Positions 1-9,096 of a DNA stretch of 63,254 nucleotides are shown here, piece after piece. Origin of the DNA: Micavibrio sp. (GTDB taxonomy: Bacteria; Pseudomonadota; Alphaproteobacteria; Micavibrionales; UBA2020); contig JAPWJZ010000008.1 in assembly GCA_028283745.1 (NCBI GenBank), positions 779,762-843,015 on the forward strand. Reading direction: 5' to 3'. The stretch's first letter is position 1; the number at the start of each line of letters is the position of its first letter. The position numbers and the translations under genes are program-made. Under the pieces are notes generated by a model, which was given only the letters and a program-made list of their open reading frames with translations, made no database searches and was not told the origin of the DNA.

Positions 1-1
1 T

Positions 2-499
2 GCGCGTGGCATGGAGCAGGTTGGTGAGTGGTGGAATATTCTCATCATGCGGGACGCTATGTGTGGCATGACGCGCTTTGATGAATTTCAGAAAAGCCTT
101 TCCATCCCCTCGAATACTTTAAGCAAGCGTTTGCTTGCATTATCCGAGGCCGGTTTGCTGGAACGCCGTCGATACAGTGAACGTCCTCCGAGAGATGAAT
201 ATATTCTTACAAAAAGCGGACGTGCTTTCCTGCCAGTTATCGCGGCTATGCAGGCTTGGAGTAATGAGTATTTCTCGCCCGATGGTATAGACACCCTATT
301 CGTCCAGAGCGGCACTAAAACCATTGTGAGCCCCATCGTCGTCGATAAAAAGACAGGAAATCCCATTACGCTCGACAATACAGAATTTTGCGCGGGCCCA
401 GCTGCAAAGAAAGAAAAGCGCGATCACTTTGCCGCTTTGAACCTGCCGGTGATGCCTGCTAGTAAACCGGCGGGTTCAAGAACGACTAAAACCCAATAA
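2..499 (+). CDS. HxlR-family transcriptional regulator, 5' end cut by window edge
   Basis: Winged-helix DNA-binding regulator of the HxlR family. The frame is open to the window edge and the residues before Met at 11 (A-R-G-M-E-Q-V-G-E-W-W) match the conserved HxlR start region, so the true start lies upstream. The helix-turn-helix region (residues about 20-60, with F-x-E-F-Q-K-S-L and S-K-R-L-L-A-L) and the wing (E-R-R-x-Y) are visible. The tail after about residue 100 is unusual, ending in basic and proline-rich sequence. A strong terminator follows, so it is transcribed apart from the RND operon, though it could regulate it. The ligand is unknown. Confidence 0.8.
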   Translation, partial: ARGMEQVGEWWNILIMRDAMCGMTRFDEFQKSLSIPSNTLSKRLLALSEAGLLERRRYSERPPRDEYILTKSGRAFLPVIAAMQAWSNEYFSPDGIDTLFVQSGTKTIVSPIVVDKKTGNPITLDNTEFCAGPAAKKEKRDHFAALNLPVMPASKPAGSRTTKTQ

Positions 500-519
500 A
501 CACTTAAATTCCCCACGTT

Positions 520-551
520 AAAAGGGCAGCGCCTAGGCGCTGCCCTTTTTT
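520..551 (+). terminator. Rho-independent terminator after the HxlR gene
   Basis: A perfect palindrome with 14-base arms (AAAAGGGCAGCGCC / GGCGCTGCCCTTTT) around a TA centre runs into a T run. It separates the HxlR gene from the efflux operon. Because the hairpin is symmetrical it could work in both directions. Confidence 0.9.
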
Positions 552-573
552 CATGTTTTTTATCTTGAAGGGG

Positions 574-609
574 TTGCTTGCATAATGAAAGCCACTATGT
601 TACTTTCAT
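574..609 (+). promoter_or_regulatory. Candidate promoter and operator of the RND operon
   Basis: TTGCTT at 574-579 and ATGTTA at 597-602 are 17 bases apart, a plausible -35/-10 pair. An inverted repeat with 7-base arms (ATGAAAG at 585-591, CTTTCAT at 603-609) overlaps the spacer and -10, where a repressor would sit. The TetR regulator at the end of the operon or the HxlR regulator are candidates. This is inferred from sequence only. Confidence 0.4.
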
Positions 610-671
610 AAATGAAGTCACTAAGCGGAGTCGCTGATATGCCGCTTTCAGTCAGGAATTGAGGAACAATT

Positions 672-1811
672 ATGAACATGCAATCAACACACAGCAGCGG
701 CTTCATAGCGCGCCACCGTAAGCTTATCGTTGCAGGGGCTGTATTAGCCGCCATCACAACGACGGTTGTTATGCTGGGGTCAAAAACGGCGCTGCCGACG
801 GCCACGGCCAGCGATTCGCTGGTGATGCCATATACGCTCAGCGGCCACTATAGCAATAATTTCCAGCTGACAGGAACGGTACACGCCCGCACAGAAACCA
901 ATCTCGGTTTTCGTGTCTCCGGCAAGATCATCGGCAAGCTCGTAGACCAAGGCCAGCATGTCACCAAAGGTCAGGCACTCATGAAGATCGATGCCGTTGA
1001 CCTTGAGCTTGCACAGCGTGCCGCAGATCAGGCGGTCGATGCCGCGAAGGCCGAGAATGTGCGTGCACTGGCCGATGAAAGTCGCTTGAAAGAGCTTCTC
1101 AAAATTCAGGCCGTATCACAGCAAGATTATGAGCGTGCTAAATCAACCGCTGAAGCCAGCACGGCCCAGCTCATGGCCGCACAGGCAAATGCCAAGCACG
1201 CAACCAACGAGGTCGACTATAGCGTGCTGCAGGCCGATGCCGACGGCGTCATCATGGAGGTCCCCGCTGACGTCGGACAAGTCGTGTCGGCAGGCCAGAC
1301 TGTCATCAGGCTAGCTCAAGATGGTGCGAGAGAGGCTGTAGTTAATTTACCGGAGAGTGCCTTGGATAAAGCCAAGGACGCTAAAGACGCCTCGCTTTAC
1401 GGAGACACCGGCACAAAGTTTCCGGTCGAACTCCGTGAGCTGTCTGCCTCCGCTGATCCCATGACCCGGACTTATCAAGCACGTTACACGCTCAATGGCG
1501 CAGGTCACGACGCGCCTTTGGGTAGTACCGTCACTGTCGTCTATGAAAGCCAATCGGCTGAAGATCAAGGCAACTTCCAAGTGCCGATTGGCGCCCTTTA
1601 CGATGTTGGGCAGGGGCCCAATGTTTGGGTCATTAGCCAAGAAAACTCCACAGTTAACCTGCATCCAATCAAGGTCGTTCAGCTGAGCGATGAAACGGCG
1701 GTCATTAAGGGTGACATCAAGCCCGGGGACAGAATTGTAGCGCTTGGCGCCCACCTTCTCAATCCGGGCGAAAAAGTCCGCGTGAACGCACAAGAGGAAG
1801 CCTCGAAATGA
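672..1811 (+). CDS. RND efflux periplasmic adaptor (HlyD/MFP family)
   Basis: Membrane-fusion subunit linking the inner-membrane pump to the outer-membrane channel. It has an N-terminal membrane anchor (about residues 15-37), a barrel-sandwich/lipoyl half (G-F-R-V-S-G-K-I), an alpha-helical hairpin (about 115-175), the second lipoyl half (D-A-D-G-V-I-M-E-V) and a C-terminal beta-barrel. The length of 379 residues is normal. The start is set by GAGGA eight bases upstream. Its last codons overlap the permease start by four bases (ATGA), showing translational coupling. The substrate cannot be read from the sequence. Confidence 0.93.
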   Translation: MNMQSTHSSGFIARHRKLIVAGAVLAAITTTVVMLGSKTALPTATASDSLVMPYTLSGHYSNNFQLTGTVHARTETNLGFRVSGKIIGKLVDQGQHVTKGQALMKIDAVDLELAQRAADQAVDAAKAENVRALADESRLKELLKIQAVSQQDYERAKSTAEASTAQLMAAQANAKHATNEVDYSVLQADADGVIMEVPADVGQVVSAGQTVIRLAQDGAREAVVNLPESALDKAKDAKDASLYGDTGTKFPVELRELSASADPMTRTYQARYTLNGAGHDAPLGSTVTVVYESQSAEDQGNFQVPIGALYDVGQGPNVWVISQENSTVNLHPIKVVQLSDETAVIKGDIKPGDRIVALGAHLLNPGEKVRVNAQEEASK

Positions 1812-4800
1812 GCTTTAACCTTTCAACAATCGCGGTACGCGAACGCGCAGTTACCTTGTTCCTGATTATCGCCATTACCGTGGCCGGGGGCTTCGCTTTT
1901 CTGAAGCTTGGGCGTGCCGAAGACCCTAGCTTTACCGTCAAGGTTATGACGATCGTTTCAGCGTGGCCGGGCGCAACGGCGCAGGAGATGCAGGATCAGG
2001 TCGCGGAGCCACTTGAAAAACGTCTTCAAGAGCTGAAATGGTATGACCGAAGCGAGACTTATACGCGTCCGGGCCTGGCCTTTACGACGCTGACCCTCAG
2101 AGACAGCACGCCTCCATCCGAAGTTGAGAAAGAGTTCTATCAAGCGCGAAAGAAACTTGGTGACGAGGCGGCAAAACTTCCCGCTGGTGTGGCAGGGCCG
2201 TTTGTCAACGACGAATACTCGGATGTTACCTTCGCCCTTTATGCGATCAAAGCGAAGGGGATGCCTCACCGTGAAATGGTGCGGCAAGCAGAAGTTCTGC
2301 GCCAGCGTCTCTTACACGTTGCCGGCGTCAAGAAGGTCAATATTATCGGAGAGCGTCCGGAGAGAATCTTCGTCGAGTTTTCCTATGCGAAGCTGTCAAA
2401 CTTGGGCATTTCGCCGAGAGATATTTTCGCGGCTTTGAGCAACCAAAACCTGATTACACCCGCTGGTTCAATCGATACCAATGGGCCGCAAGTCGTGGTT
2501 CGCATGGACGGTGCTTTTGATGAGCTGCAGAAGATAAAGGATACCCCCATCGTTGCGGGAACGAAAACCCTTAAGCTTTCTGACATTGCCGAAGTTAAAA
2601 GAGGCTATGAAGATCCCGCGACATTCCTGATCCGCAATCAGGGGGAACCTGCGATCCTTCTGGGCGTCGTTATGCGCGAACGTTTTAACGGTTTGGATTT
2701 AGGTAAAAATCTCGAAAAAGAAGCTGCGGATATTTCCAGTGCATTGCCATTGGGCTTATCCTTCACGAAAGTCACCGATCAGGCTGTGAACATCAAAGAA
2801 TCTATCGATGAATTCATGCTCAAGTTCTTTGTGGCATTGGCCGTCGTAATCACCGTGAGCCTGATCAGTCTTGGCTGGCGGGTCGGTGTCGTCGTCGCAG
2901 CCGCAGTCCCGCTTACTTTAGCAGGCGTGTTCCTTATCATGCTGTGCACTGGCCGGGATTTTGACCGCATTACCTTGGGTGCGCTGATCCTTTCCTTGGG
3001 CCTTTTGGTCGATGATGCGATTATCGTTATCGAAACGATGGTCGTAAAAATGGAAGAGGGGCATGACCGAATTTCGGCCTCCAGTTCTGCATGGGTCACA
3101 ACGGCTGCCCCCCGTTTTGCAGGTGCTCTCGTTACAACAATCGGCCTTATGCCTGTTGGCTTTGCGGCGTCGACCGCAGGGGAATATGCCGGTAACATCT
3201 TCTGGATTGTGGGCTTCTCACTCCTGACCTCCTGGCTCGTTGCTGGCGCTTTTACGCCATACCTCGGCGTCAAGCTGTTGCCGAATATAAAGCCTATTCC
3301 CGGTGGCCATGCCGAAATCTACGGTACACCAAGATATAAACAGCTTCGTGCCTTCATCCAAAGCGCCGTTCTTCACAAGAAGAAAGTCGTGCTGTCCGTC
3401 GTTGCGATTTTCTTGATTGCAGGCTTTGGCCTTGGCTTCGTTAAACAGCAGTTTTTCCCGGCCTCGGATCGGACGGAAGTTTTGGTCGAAGTGCAATTGC
3501 CTGAAGGCAGCAGCATCAATGCCACGAGCGCGGCTGTGAAAAAAGTCGAGGATTTTCTCCTGAAACAGCCGGAAACCGAGCGCATGACCAGCTATATCGG
3601 CCAAGGTGCGCCTCGTTTTTTTCTCGCCATGGCACCGGAGCTTCCTGACCCTTCCTTTGCAAAAATCGTCGTCCTGACGCCGAGTGAAGAAACCAGGGAA
3701 GAGCTTAAACATCGTATCCGCGAGGCTGCCGCTGAAGGACTCGCGCCTGAAGCCCGTATACGAGCCACGCAACTGGTTTTCGGCCCATATTCACCTTTCC
3801 CTGTGGCTTTCAGGGTCATGGGGCCGGAAGAAGATAAAGTGCGGGAAATCGCCGATCAGGTTAAAGCAGTCATGCTGAAAAGCCCGAACATGAGACAGGT
3901 CAATACAGACTGGAACGAACGTGTCCCGACTGTTCATTTTGTTCTCGATCAAGACCGGTTGAACGCCATTGGCCTGACTTCTCATGATGCGTCCGAGCAG
4001 CTTCAGTTCCTCCTAACCGGCGTGCCTGTCACGCAGGTTAGGGAGGACATCCGCTCTGTACAAATTATGGCACGCAGTGCCGGTAAAGACCGCTTTGATC
4101 CGACTAAAATCGAATCTTTCACCTTAACGGGCAGCGCGGGGCAGCGTATTCCACTCGGCCAGATCGGCAAGGTGGAAATCCGTATGGAGAATCCGATTAT
4201 TCATCGTCGTGATCGCTCTGTGACGATTACGGTTCGTGGTGATATTGACGAGACCATGCAGCCGCCGGAAGTTTCGATGCAGATTGTGAAAGCGATCCAG
4301 CCTATCGTCGACCAACTGCCGCATGGCTATCGTATCGAAACTGCCGGGGCTATCGAAGAAGCTGGAAAAGCAAACGCGGCTTTGGGAGAGGTTTTCCCGC
4401 TGATGTTCGTTCTAATGATGACGGCTATCGTCTTCCAAGTGCGCTCATTATCTGCCATGGCCATGGTGCTGCTGACCGCTCCGTTGGCTCTGGTTGGGGT
4501 GGTGCCTACCTTGCTCCTCTTCCATCAACCCTTCGGCTTTAACGCAATCCTTGGCGTTATTGGTCTCGCAGGGATCATTATGAGGAATACCCTTATCCTG
4601 ATCGGCCAGATTCATAGCAACGAGCATGATGGATTAGATCCCTATTCGGCGGTGGTGGAAGCAACTGTACAGCGGTCGAGGCCTGTCATTCTGACAGCTC
4701 TGGCAGCCGTGCTGGCGTTTATCCCGCTCACATTTTCCGTGTTCTGGGGCTCAATGGCTTACACCCTGATCGGAGGTACGATTGGGGGTACAATCCTGAC

Positions 4801-4879
4801 CCTGATCTTCCTGCCTGCCCTTTATGCCATCTGGTTTAAAATCACTCCCAACATGAAAGCCGAGGCGCAGCATGTCTAA
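1808..4879 (+). CDS. RND efflux transporter permease (AcrB/HAE-like)
   Basis: Proton-driven inner-membrane pump of 1023 residues, the full family length. It shows twelve membrane segments in the usual 1+5 and 1+5 layout, with two large periplasmic loops. The proton-relay acidic pair is D402-D403 in L-V-D-D-A-I-I-V-I-E, corresponding to D407/D408 of AcrB. The first segment (L-F-L-I-I-A-I-T) and the porter domain starting A-W-P-G-A-T-A are typical. It overlaps the adaptor upstream and the outer-membrane gene downstream, so the three form one transcript. It is closer to the multidrug class than to the metal-pumping class at 38869. Confidence 0.95.
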   Translation: MSFNLSTIAVRERAVTLFLIIAITVAGGFAFLKLGRAEDPSFTVKVMTIVSAWPGATAQEMQDQVAEPLEKRLQELKWYDRSETYTRPGLAFTTLTLRDSTPPSEVEKEFYQARKKLGDEAAKLPAGVAGPFVNDEYSDVTFALYAIKAKGMPHREMVRQAEVLRQRLLHVAGVKKVNIIGERPERIFVEFSYAKLSNLGISPRDIFAALSNQNLITPAGSIDTNGPQVVVRMDGAFDELQKIKDTPIVAGTKTLKLSDIAEVKRGYEDPATFLIRNQGEPAILLGVVMRERFNGLDLGKNLEKEAADISSALPLGLSFTKVTDQAVNIKESIDEFMLKFFVALAVVITVSLISLGWRVGVVVAAAVPLTLAGVFLIMLCTGRDFDRITLGALILSLGLLVDDAIIVIETMVVKMEEGHDRISASSSAWVTTAAPRFAGALVTTIGLMPVGFAASTAGEYAGNIFWIVGFSLLTSWLVAGAFTPYLGVKLLPNIKPIPGGHAEIYGTPRYKQLRAFIQSAVLHKKKVVLSVVAIFLIAGFGLGFVKQQFFPASDRTEVLVEVQLPEGSSINATSAAVKKVEDFLLKQPETERMTSYIGQGAPRFFLAMAPELPDPSFAKIVVLTPSEETREELKHRIREAAAEGLAPEARIRATQLVFGPYSPFPVAFRVMGPEEDKVREIADQVKAVMLKSPNMRQVNTDWNERVPTVHFVLDQDRLNAIGLTSHDASEQLQFLLTGVPVTQVREDIRSVQIMARSAGKDRFDPTKIESFTLTGSAGQRIPLGQIGKVEIRMENPIIHRRDRSVTITVRGDIDETMQPPEVSMQIVKAIQPIVDQLPHGYRIETAGAIEEAGKANAALGEVFPLMFVLMMTAIVFQVRSLSAMAMVLLTAPLALVGVVPTLLLFHQPFGFNAILGVIGLAGIIMRNTLILIGQIHSNEHDGLDPYSAVVEATVQRSRPVILTALAAVLAFIPLTFSVFWGSMAYTLIGGTIGGTILTLIFLPALYAIWFKITPNMKAEAQHV

Positions 4880-6257
4880 GCATAAAATTGTCTCTCTGGC
4901 GCGGACTATTACTCTCACCGCTTCGCTCGCGCTATCGGCTTGTGCTGTCGGCCCCGATTACCACAAGCCAGCTATCACAGCTGCTGCGGCATGGTCACAG
5001 CAGCCCGGTGCGGTCCTAGCGGCGGGGGAGCGGAATGTCCGGTCTAGCTGGTGGACATCCTTTCATGATGAAAAACTAAACAAGATTGTCCAGAAAGCCC
5101 TCGCACAAAACTTTGATTTGAAAATAGCACAAGCGCGTATCCTCGAAGCCCGGGCATTGAAGTTGAATGCTTCGTCGACGCTCTACCCTGAGATCAATGC
5201 TTCAGGCAGTGCAGAAAGGGGTAATCCCGGACTTTTGACGCAAAATAAGGCTCTCGATCTCTATCAAGGTGGCTTCGACGCGAGTTACGAGCTCGACTTA
5301 TTTGGAGGCAACCGCCGTAAGGTCGAAGCGTCTTCCGCAATGGTGGGTAGCCGAGAGGCCTCATATCAAGATTTGTCGATTACGCTCGTTGCCGAAGTTG
5401 TCAATGAGTATGCGACGTTGAGGGAGCTGCAGACCCGATACGGCATCACGAAGCAAATGGCAGAAACTCAAAAAAGACTTGCCGACTTCAACACCGCAAA
5501 GTTCTCAAACGGTGCGGCAAGTGATCTGGAAGTGCAGCAGTCAAATGCTCTTTACCAGACGACGGCCGCGAACCTGCCCGCGCTGGCGCGCGAGGCGACA
5601 GCCGCCATCTACCGGATTTCGGTGCTGACAGGTACCGAAAACGATGAGGTCGTAACATTATTGAGCGTGACGGAGAACGTGCCGGCAGCTGATCATGCAC
5701 CCATTATGGATGCGCCTGCAGCGGTGCTGGCCCGGCGGCCGGATATTGCGGAAGCCGAGCGCAACCTTGCTGCTAACACGGCTCTGAAAGGCGCGGCAAT
5801 AAGCGAGATGTATCCGAAAATCAGCCTTTCCGCATTATTTGGCTGGCAAAATACTTCGTTGCTTCCGTCCGCAACAATCTGGTCTCTCGCAAGCGGATTT
5901 GCGATGCCTATTCTGAACTTTGGCCGAATTCAAGGTGACATCAAGGCCGCTGATGCCCGCCAGCAGCAAGCCTTTCAGGCCTATAAAAAAACGGTTATCG
6001 CGGCCGTTGCAGAAGTTGAGACAAAGTTATCGGACTATGCCCGCAACAGAGAACACACAATTTCCCTCAAAGCTGCGCTTGATAGTAACAACAAGGCCTT
6101 GCAAATGTCACATCTGCGCTTCGATAGGGGGCTTACGCCGCTGATCGACGTCTTGGATGCCGAAAATAAAACATTCGCTGCCCGCAACGCTTATATCACA
6201 GCCTTGGCTGATGAGGCACGATCAGTTGCAGCTCTCGAAAAATCTGGCGGTTTTTAA
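4872..6257 (+). CDS. NodT-family outer-membrane efflux lipoprotein
   Basis: TolC-like outer-membrane channel of the RND complex. The signal peptide ends in a lipobox (L-S-A-C, Cys about 23), followed by the family signature V-G-P-D-Y. Two outer-membrane-efflux repeats follow, each with long helices, and the conserved A-R-R-P-D-I-A-E-A-E-R-N-L-A segment lies around residue 290. The length of 461 residues is normal. It overlaps the end of the permease by eight bases. It is the only outer-membrane channel in the window, so it could also serve the copper RND pump, which lacks one. Confidence 0.94.
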   Translation: MSKHKIVSLARTITLTASLALSACAVGPDYHKPAITAAAAWSQQPGAVLAAGERNVRSSWWTSFHDEKLNKIVQKALAQNFDLKIAQARILEARALKLNASSTLYPEINASGSAERGNPGLLTQNKALDLYQGGFDASYELDLFGGNRRKVEASSAMVGSREASYQDLSITLVAEVVNEYATLRELQTRYGITKQMAETQKRLADFNTAKFSNGAASDLEVQQSNALYQTTAANLPALAREATAAIYRISVLTGTENDEVVTLLSVTENVPAADHAPIMDAPAAVLARRPDIAEAERNLAANTALKGAAISEMYPKISLSALFGWQNTSLLPSATIWSLASGFAMPILNFGRIQGDIKAADARQQQAFQAYKKTVIAAVAEVETKLSDYARNREHTISLKAALDSNNKALQMSHLRFDRGLTPLIDVLDAENKTFAARNAYITALADEARSVAALEKSGGF

Positions 6258-6278
6258 CTTACGTAAGGATTTTAAAAC

Positions 6279-7559
6279 ATGGCACATATTCAACGTGAAA
6301 GAATCGTGATTACAGGCATGGGGTTGGTAACGCCTCTCGGAAGCGAAGTGGAGGCCGTCTGGCAGCGCCTTGTTTCATCTCATTCTGGGATAAGACGACT
6401 CCCAGAGGAGATCGTGCCGGACATCGAGGCCAAAATCGGCGGAACCGTGCTTTCTATACACGATGATCCGCATGGTTTTGATATCAATAAAGCCATACCC
6501 CATAAAGAGCAGAAGAAAATGGATAGGTTTATTCATTTCGCCATTGAGGCGGCACGGCAAGCGATTGAGCAGTCTGATTGGCATCCATCCACTAACTTCG
6601 AGAAAAGCCGGACGGCGACAATCATTGCTTCGGGTATTGGCGGTTTCCCCGTTATAACGGAAGCCGTAAAGACCGTTGAAACAAAAGGCAGTAAGCGTCT
6701 TTCGCCTTTTACAATACCCGCTTTTCTCGTAAATCTGGCTGCGGGCCATGTTTCCATCCGCCATGGTTTTAAGGGGCCGATTGGAGCTCCGGTGACGGCT
6801 TGTGCGGCGAGTGCCCAAGCCATAGGTGACGGCATGAGAATGCTGCTGACCGGGGAGGCAGATGTTGCCGTCTGTGGCGGGGCCGAGGCCTGCCTTGAGC
6901 GCGTTGCGCTCGGCGGTTTCGCTGCAGCGCGCGCGTTGTCAACCAGCTTTAACGATAGCCCTGACAAAGCCTCCAGGCCTTTCGACCAGTCGCGTGATGG
7001 CTTCGTGATGGGGGAGGGCGCAGGTGTGGTTGTTCTCGAAACCTTAAGTCATGCTGTCAACCGCGGGGCTACAATCATTGCGGAGCTTGTGGGCTACGGC
7101 ACGAGTGCCGACGCTCACCATATAACCTCTGGCCCGGAAGACGGGGAAGGGGCTCAACGATCCATGATCTCGGCTATCGCGATGGCTGGTATCGAGCCTC
7201 CTGATATCGATTATATCAACGCGCATTCAACATCAACGCCAGTGGGGGATAAGTCAGAAATCGCGGCAATCAAGGCTGTTTTTGGTAAAGATGCAGGGCC
7301 AGCAATATCTTCGACCAAATCGGCGGTCGGTCACCTTTTGGGCGCAGCTGGCGCGGTCGAAGCCATCTTTAGCATTCTCGCGTTGCGTGATGGATTGCTG
7401 CCCCCGACCTTAAATTTAGATAACAAAGACGAAGATGCATATGGACTCGACATCATTGGGCCGATAGCCCGTAAAAAGGAGATTTCTTATGCCTTGTCTA
7501 ACGGATTTGGTTTTGGCGGCGTTAACGCCACTTTGATATTCAAAAAATATCGGAGCTAA
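6279..7559 (+). CDS. Beta-ketoacyl-ACP synthase II-like enzyme (FabF/KAS II)
   Basis: Condensing enzyme of fatty-acid elongation: it joins malonyl-ACP to an acyl group on its active-site cysteine. The KAS residues are all present: C175 in T-A-C-A-A-S, H316 in N-A-H-S-T-S-T, K347 and H352 in S-T-K-S-A-V-G-H. The length of 426 residues fits FabF. The start has AAGGA ahead of it. It lies 21 bases after the NodT gene in the same direction and looks co-transcribed with the efflux genes. No acp or fabG is adjacent, so this is probably an accessory copy rather than the housekeeping gene. Its role beside a pump is not known. Confidence 0.9.
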   Translation: MAHIQRERIVITGMGLVTPLGSEVEAVWQRLVSSHSGIRRLPEEIVPDIEAKIGGTVLSIHDDPHGFDINKAIPHKEQKKMDRFIHFAIEAARQAIEQSDWHPSTNFEKSRTATIIASGIGGFPVITEAVKTVETKGSKRLSPFTIPAFLVNLAAGHVSIRHGFKGPIGAPVTACAASAQAIGDGMRMLLTGEADVAVCGGAEACLERVALGGFAAARALSTSFNDSPDKASRPFDQSRDGFVMGEGAGVVVLETLSHAVNRGATIIAELVGYGTSADAHHITSGPEDGEGAQRSMISAIAMAGIEPPDIDYINAHSTSTPVGDKSEIAAIKAVFGKDAGPAISSTKSAVGHLLGAAGAVEAIFSILALRDGLLPPTLNLDNKDEDAYGLDIIGPIARKKEISYALSNGFGFGGVNATLIFKKYRS

Positions 7560-7592
7560 ATCCCTCGTCTTCCTTCAAACCTGCGGTGAGCA

Positions 7593-8153
7593 ATGCCACG
7601 TACTCCTACGATGAGACCCAAAATCGTCCTTCAGGCTTGCGATGAATTCCTGAAAAATGGCTACCATGGGACTTCATTATCGGATATCGCCCTAAAATAT
7701 ATTCTATCGAAAGCGACGATATATCATTACTTCCCGTCCAAAGCTGCCCTTTTTGAGACCGTGATGGAGTTCCTGATGAAACAATGGGGCAATGCTGTAG
7801 TAGCAGCTGTGGGTGAGGATAGTTTGGGGGAAAGAAACCTTCTCTCCGTCAGGGATAGTGTTCTTGTTGTAATGGATCAGTCTAAAATTATCTCTATAGA
7901 GCGGCTTGCTATTGGAGAAGCTGCACGCTTCCCAAGGATCAGTAATATGTATGATAAGTGCGTATTTATACCGCTTGTAGAAGCTTTAACGACGCTAATT
8001 CTGAACAACAATAGGCGTGTACCGATTACCCACTCTGCAGCTCGTGAGAAATCTCGAAAACTGGCTGCATTATTTCTTTCGTCAAGACATCGAAGCCTCT
8101 TGAATGTCGAGCCCGTCAATGGGTTATGCACCCTAATAGAAGGTTTTGGATAG
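7593..8153 (+). CDS. TetR-family transcriptional regulator
   Basis: Repressor with an N-terminal TetR helix-turn-helix (residues about 8-55: I-V-L-Q-A-C-D-E-F then Y-H-G-T-S-L-S-D-I-A and S-K-A-T-I-Y-H-Y-F-P-S-K). The ligand domain is helical and diverged. The length of 186 residues is slightly short for the family. It lies 33 bases downstream of the FabF-like gene and is probably the local repressor of the efflux operon. The inducer is unknown. Confidence 0.85.
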   Translation: MPRTPTMRPKIVLQACDEFLKNGYHGTSLSDIALKYILSKATIYHYFPSKAALFETVMEFLMKQWGNAVVAAVGEDSLGERNLLSVRDSVLVVMDQSKIISIERLAIGEAARFPRISNMYDKCVFIPLVEALTTLILNNNRRVPITHSAAREKSRKLAALFLSSRHRSLLNVEPVNGLCTLIEGFG

Positions 8154-8238
8154 AATACGACGGAACTGATAGAGTCATCGCTTAGGATCTCGTTCTAATA
8201 ATAAAGCTCCCCAATTTTTCAACCTATACGTGGCTCAT

Positions 8239-8634
8239 ATGTCATCGAATGAACGCTCAAGTGAGGAAAATCCGACGGACAACGACGTAGAAGATTCAAA
8301 AATAGAATCTATGGCCTCGTTATTCATCTTGGGTGGGTTTATTCCAATTTGCGGCTCTGCGTTAGAAACGCTAGGTTTTAGCTATGACCAAGAAAGCCTG
8401 CGTCAGTTTGCAGAAGCAAATTGCGCATTTTTCTTCGCCATAGTCAGTGGCTTTTTGTCATTGTTTGTCAAAAGAGCCGGATACCCATGGCGTTTAATCG
8501 TTTTGATAGGTTCAATAGGTTTCGCTTCGTCACTCGCCTCTACTTGGCTCAATCCGATTTGGTTAACCATGTGGTCTTTGTCTATTCTTTGCCTAATAGC
8601 ATTGCAATTTCGGCGAGACGTTCTCCAATTTTAA
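8239..8634 (+). CDS. Small integral membrane protein, unknown function
   Basis: I do not recognise this 131-residue protein. It has a polar, acidic N-terminus of about 27 residues (S-S-N-E-R-S-S-E-E-N) and then about four hydrophobic segments: around L-F-I-L-G-G-F-I-P, F-F-F-A-I-V-S-G-F, L-I-V-L-I-G-S-I-G and W-S-L-S-I-L-C-L-I. A GTG nine bases upstream is an alternative start, and neither start has a clear ribosome-binding site. It lies between the efflux operon and the tRNA fragment, so it is probably element cargo. The 299 bases after it hold no gene that I can see. Confidence 0.5.
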   Translation: MSSNERSSEENPTDNDVEDSKIESMASLFILGGFIPICGSALETLGFSYDQESLRQFAEANCAFFFAIVSGFLSLFVKRAGYPWRLIVLIGSIGFASSLASTWLNPIWLTMWSLSILCLIALQFRRDVLQF

Positions 8635-8933
8635 AATAACCGATAATCGTTTATTAATGAGCAAAGGAACATAAAAACTATATTTGTAAATCCGTAGCTT
8701 CTATCCGGAAGTACTGCGGTCTCATGAGCGCGCCAGATTTTTGTTTGTGTTAGATATAGAAGTTGGAGTTATCTGAGGTGCATACTTTAAATATGCACCT
8801 CTGCTTAATCTGTTTTTCGCTTCCTTGAATTGATTTAATTTTAGTTGCCAAAATCCGAGCAATTAACCCTCAAAACTTACACGGGTTCTTGCACGGTTGA
8901 CTTTTTGATGCTAAATTATATAATAAAATCATC

Positions 8934-9011
8934 GCGTAAGTGCTATACGCAGCAGACTTAAAATCTGCGGGGCGCAAGCCCGTGGGGGTTCAAGTCCCCC
9001 CGCCTGCACCA
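8934..9011 (+). tRNA. tRNA-Leu(UAA) fragment with intact 3' half (integration scar)
   Basis: The anticodon arm (GCAGA-CTTAAAA-TCTGC, anticodon TAA), the long class-II variable arm (GGGC-GCAA-GCCC), the T arm (GGGGG-TTCAAGT-CCCCC), the acceptor 3' strand CGCCTGC, discriminator A and encoded CCA are all intact. The D arm is degenerate (GCG-TAAGTGCTATA-CGC, without the GG pair). The 5' acceptor strand that should read GCAGGCG is replaced by AT-rich sequence. It therefore cannot fold as a full tRNA. A 3' fragment like this is the usual duplicate left when an element integrates into a tRNA gene. Confidence 0.75.
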
Positions 9012-9076
9012 ACTTACTTTCATGGATATTCAAACGCGGTCATATTTTCATTTAAGCGGCCTTGACTTTTAATATA

Positions 9077-9093
9077 GATACTATTATAATATC
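9077..9093 (+). promoter_or_regulatory. Rrf2-type operator upstream of its own gene
   Basis: GATACTATTATAATATC is a near-perfect inverted repeat ending three bases before the regulator's ATG. The same motif recurs at 9543. It indicates autoregulation by the Rrf2 protein. Confidence 0.6.
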
Positions 9094-9096
9094 CAT

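Larger units (their letters stand above)
1..9011. mobile_element. Inferred right part of a tRNA-Leu-integrated genomic island
   Basis: The tRNA-Leu 3' fragment lies on the plus strand. In tRNA-targeted integration the intact gene stays at the other end, so the island should extend leftwards out of the window, with the intact tRNA-Leu beyond it. The efflux operon, FabF-like gene, TetR gene and small membrane protein would be its cargo. No integrase of this island is in the window. The boundary is seen; the extent is inference. Confidence 0.4.

Noticed and set aside
8934..9011. A functional tRNA-Leu
   Set aside because: The 5' acceptor strand does not exist and the D loop lacks its GG pair, so a cloverleaf cannot form.
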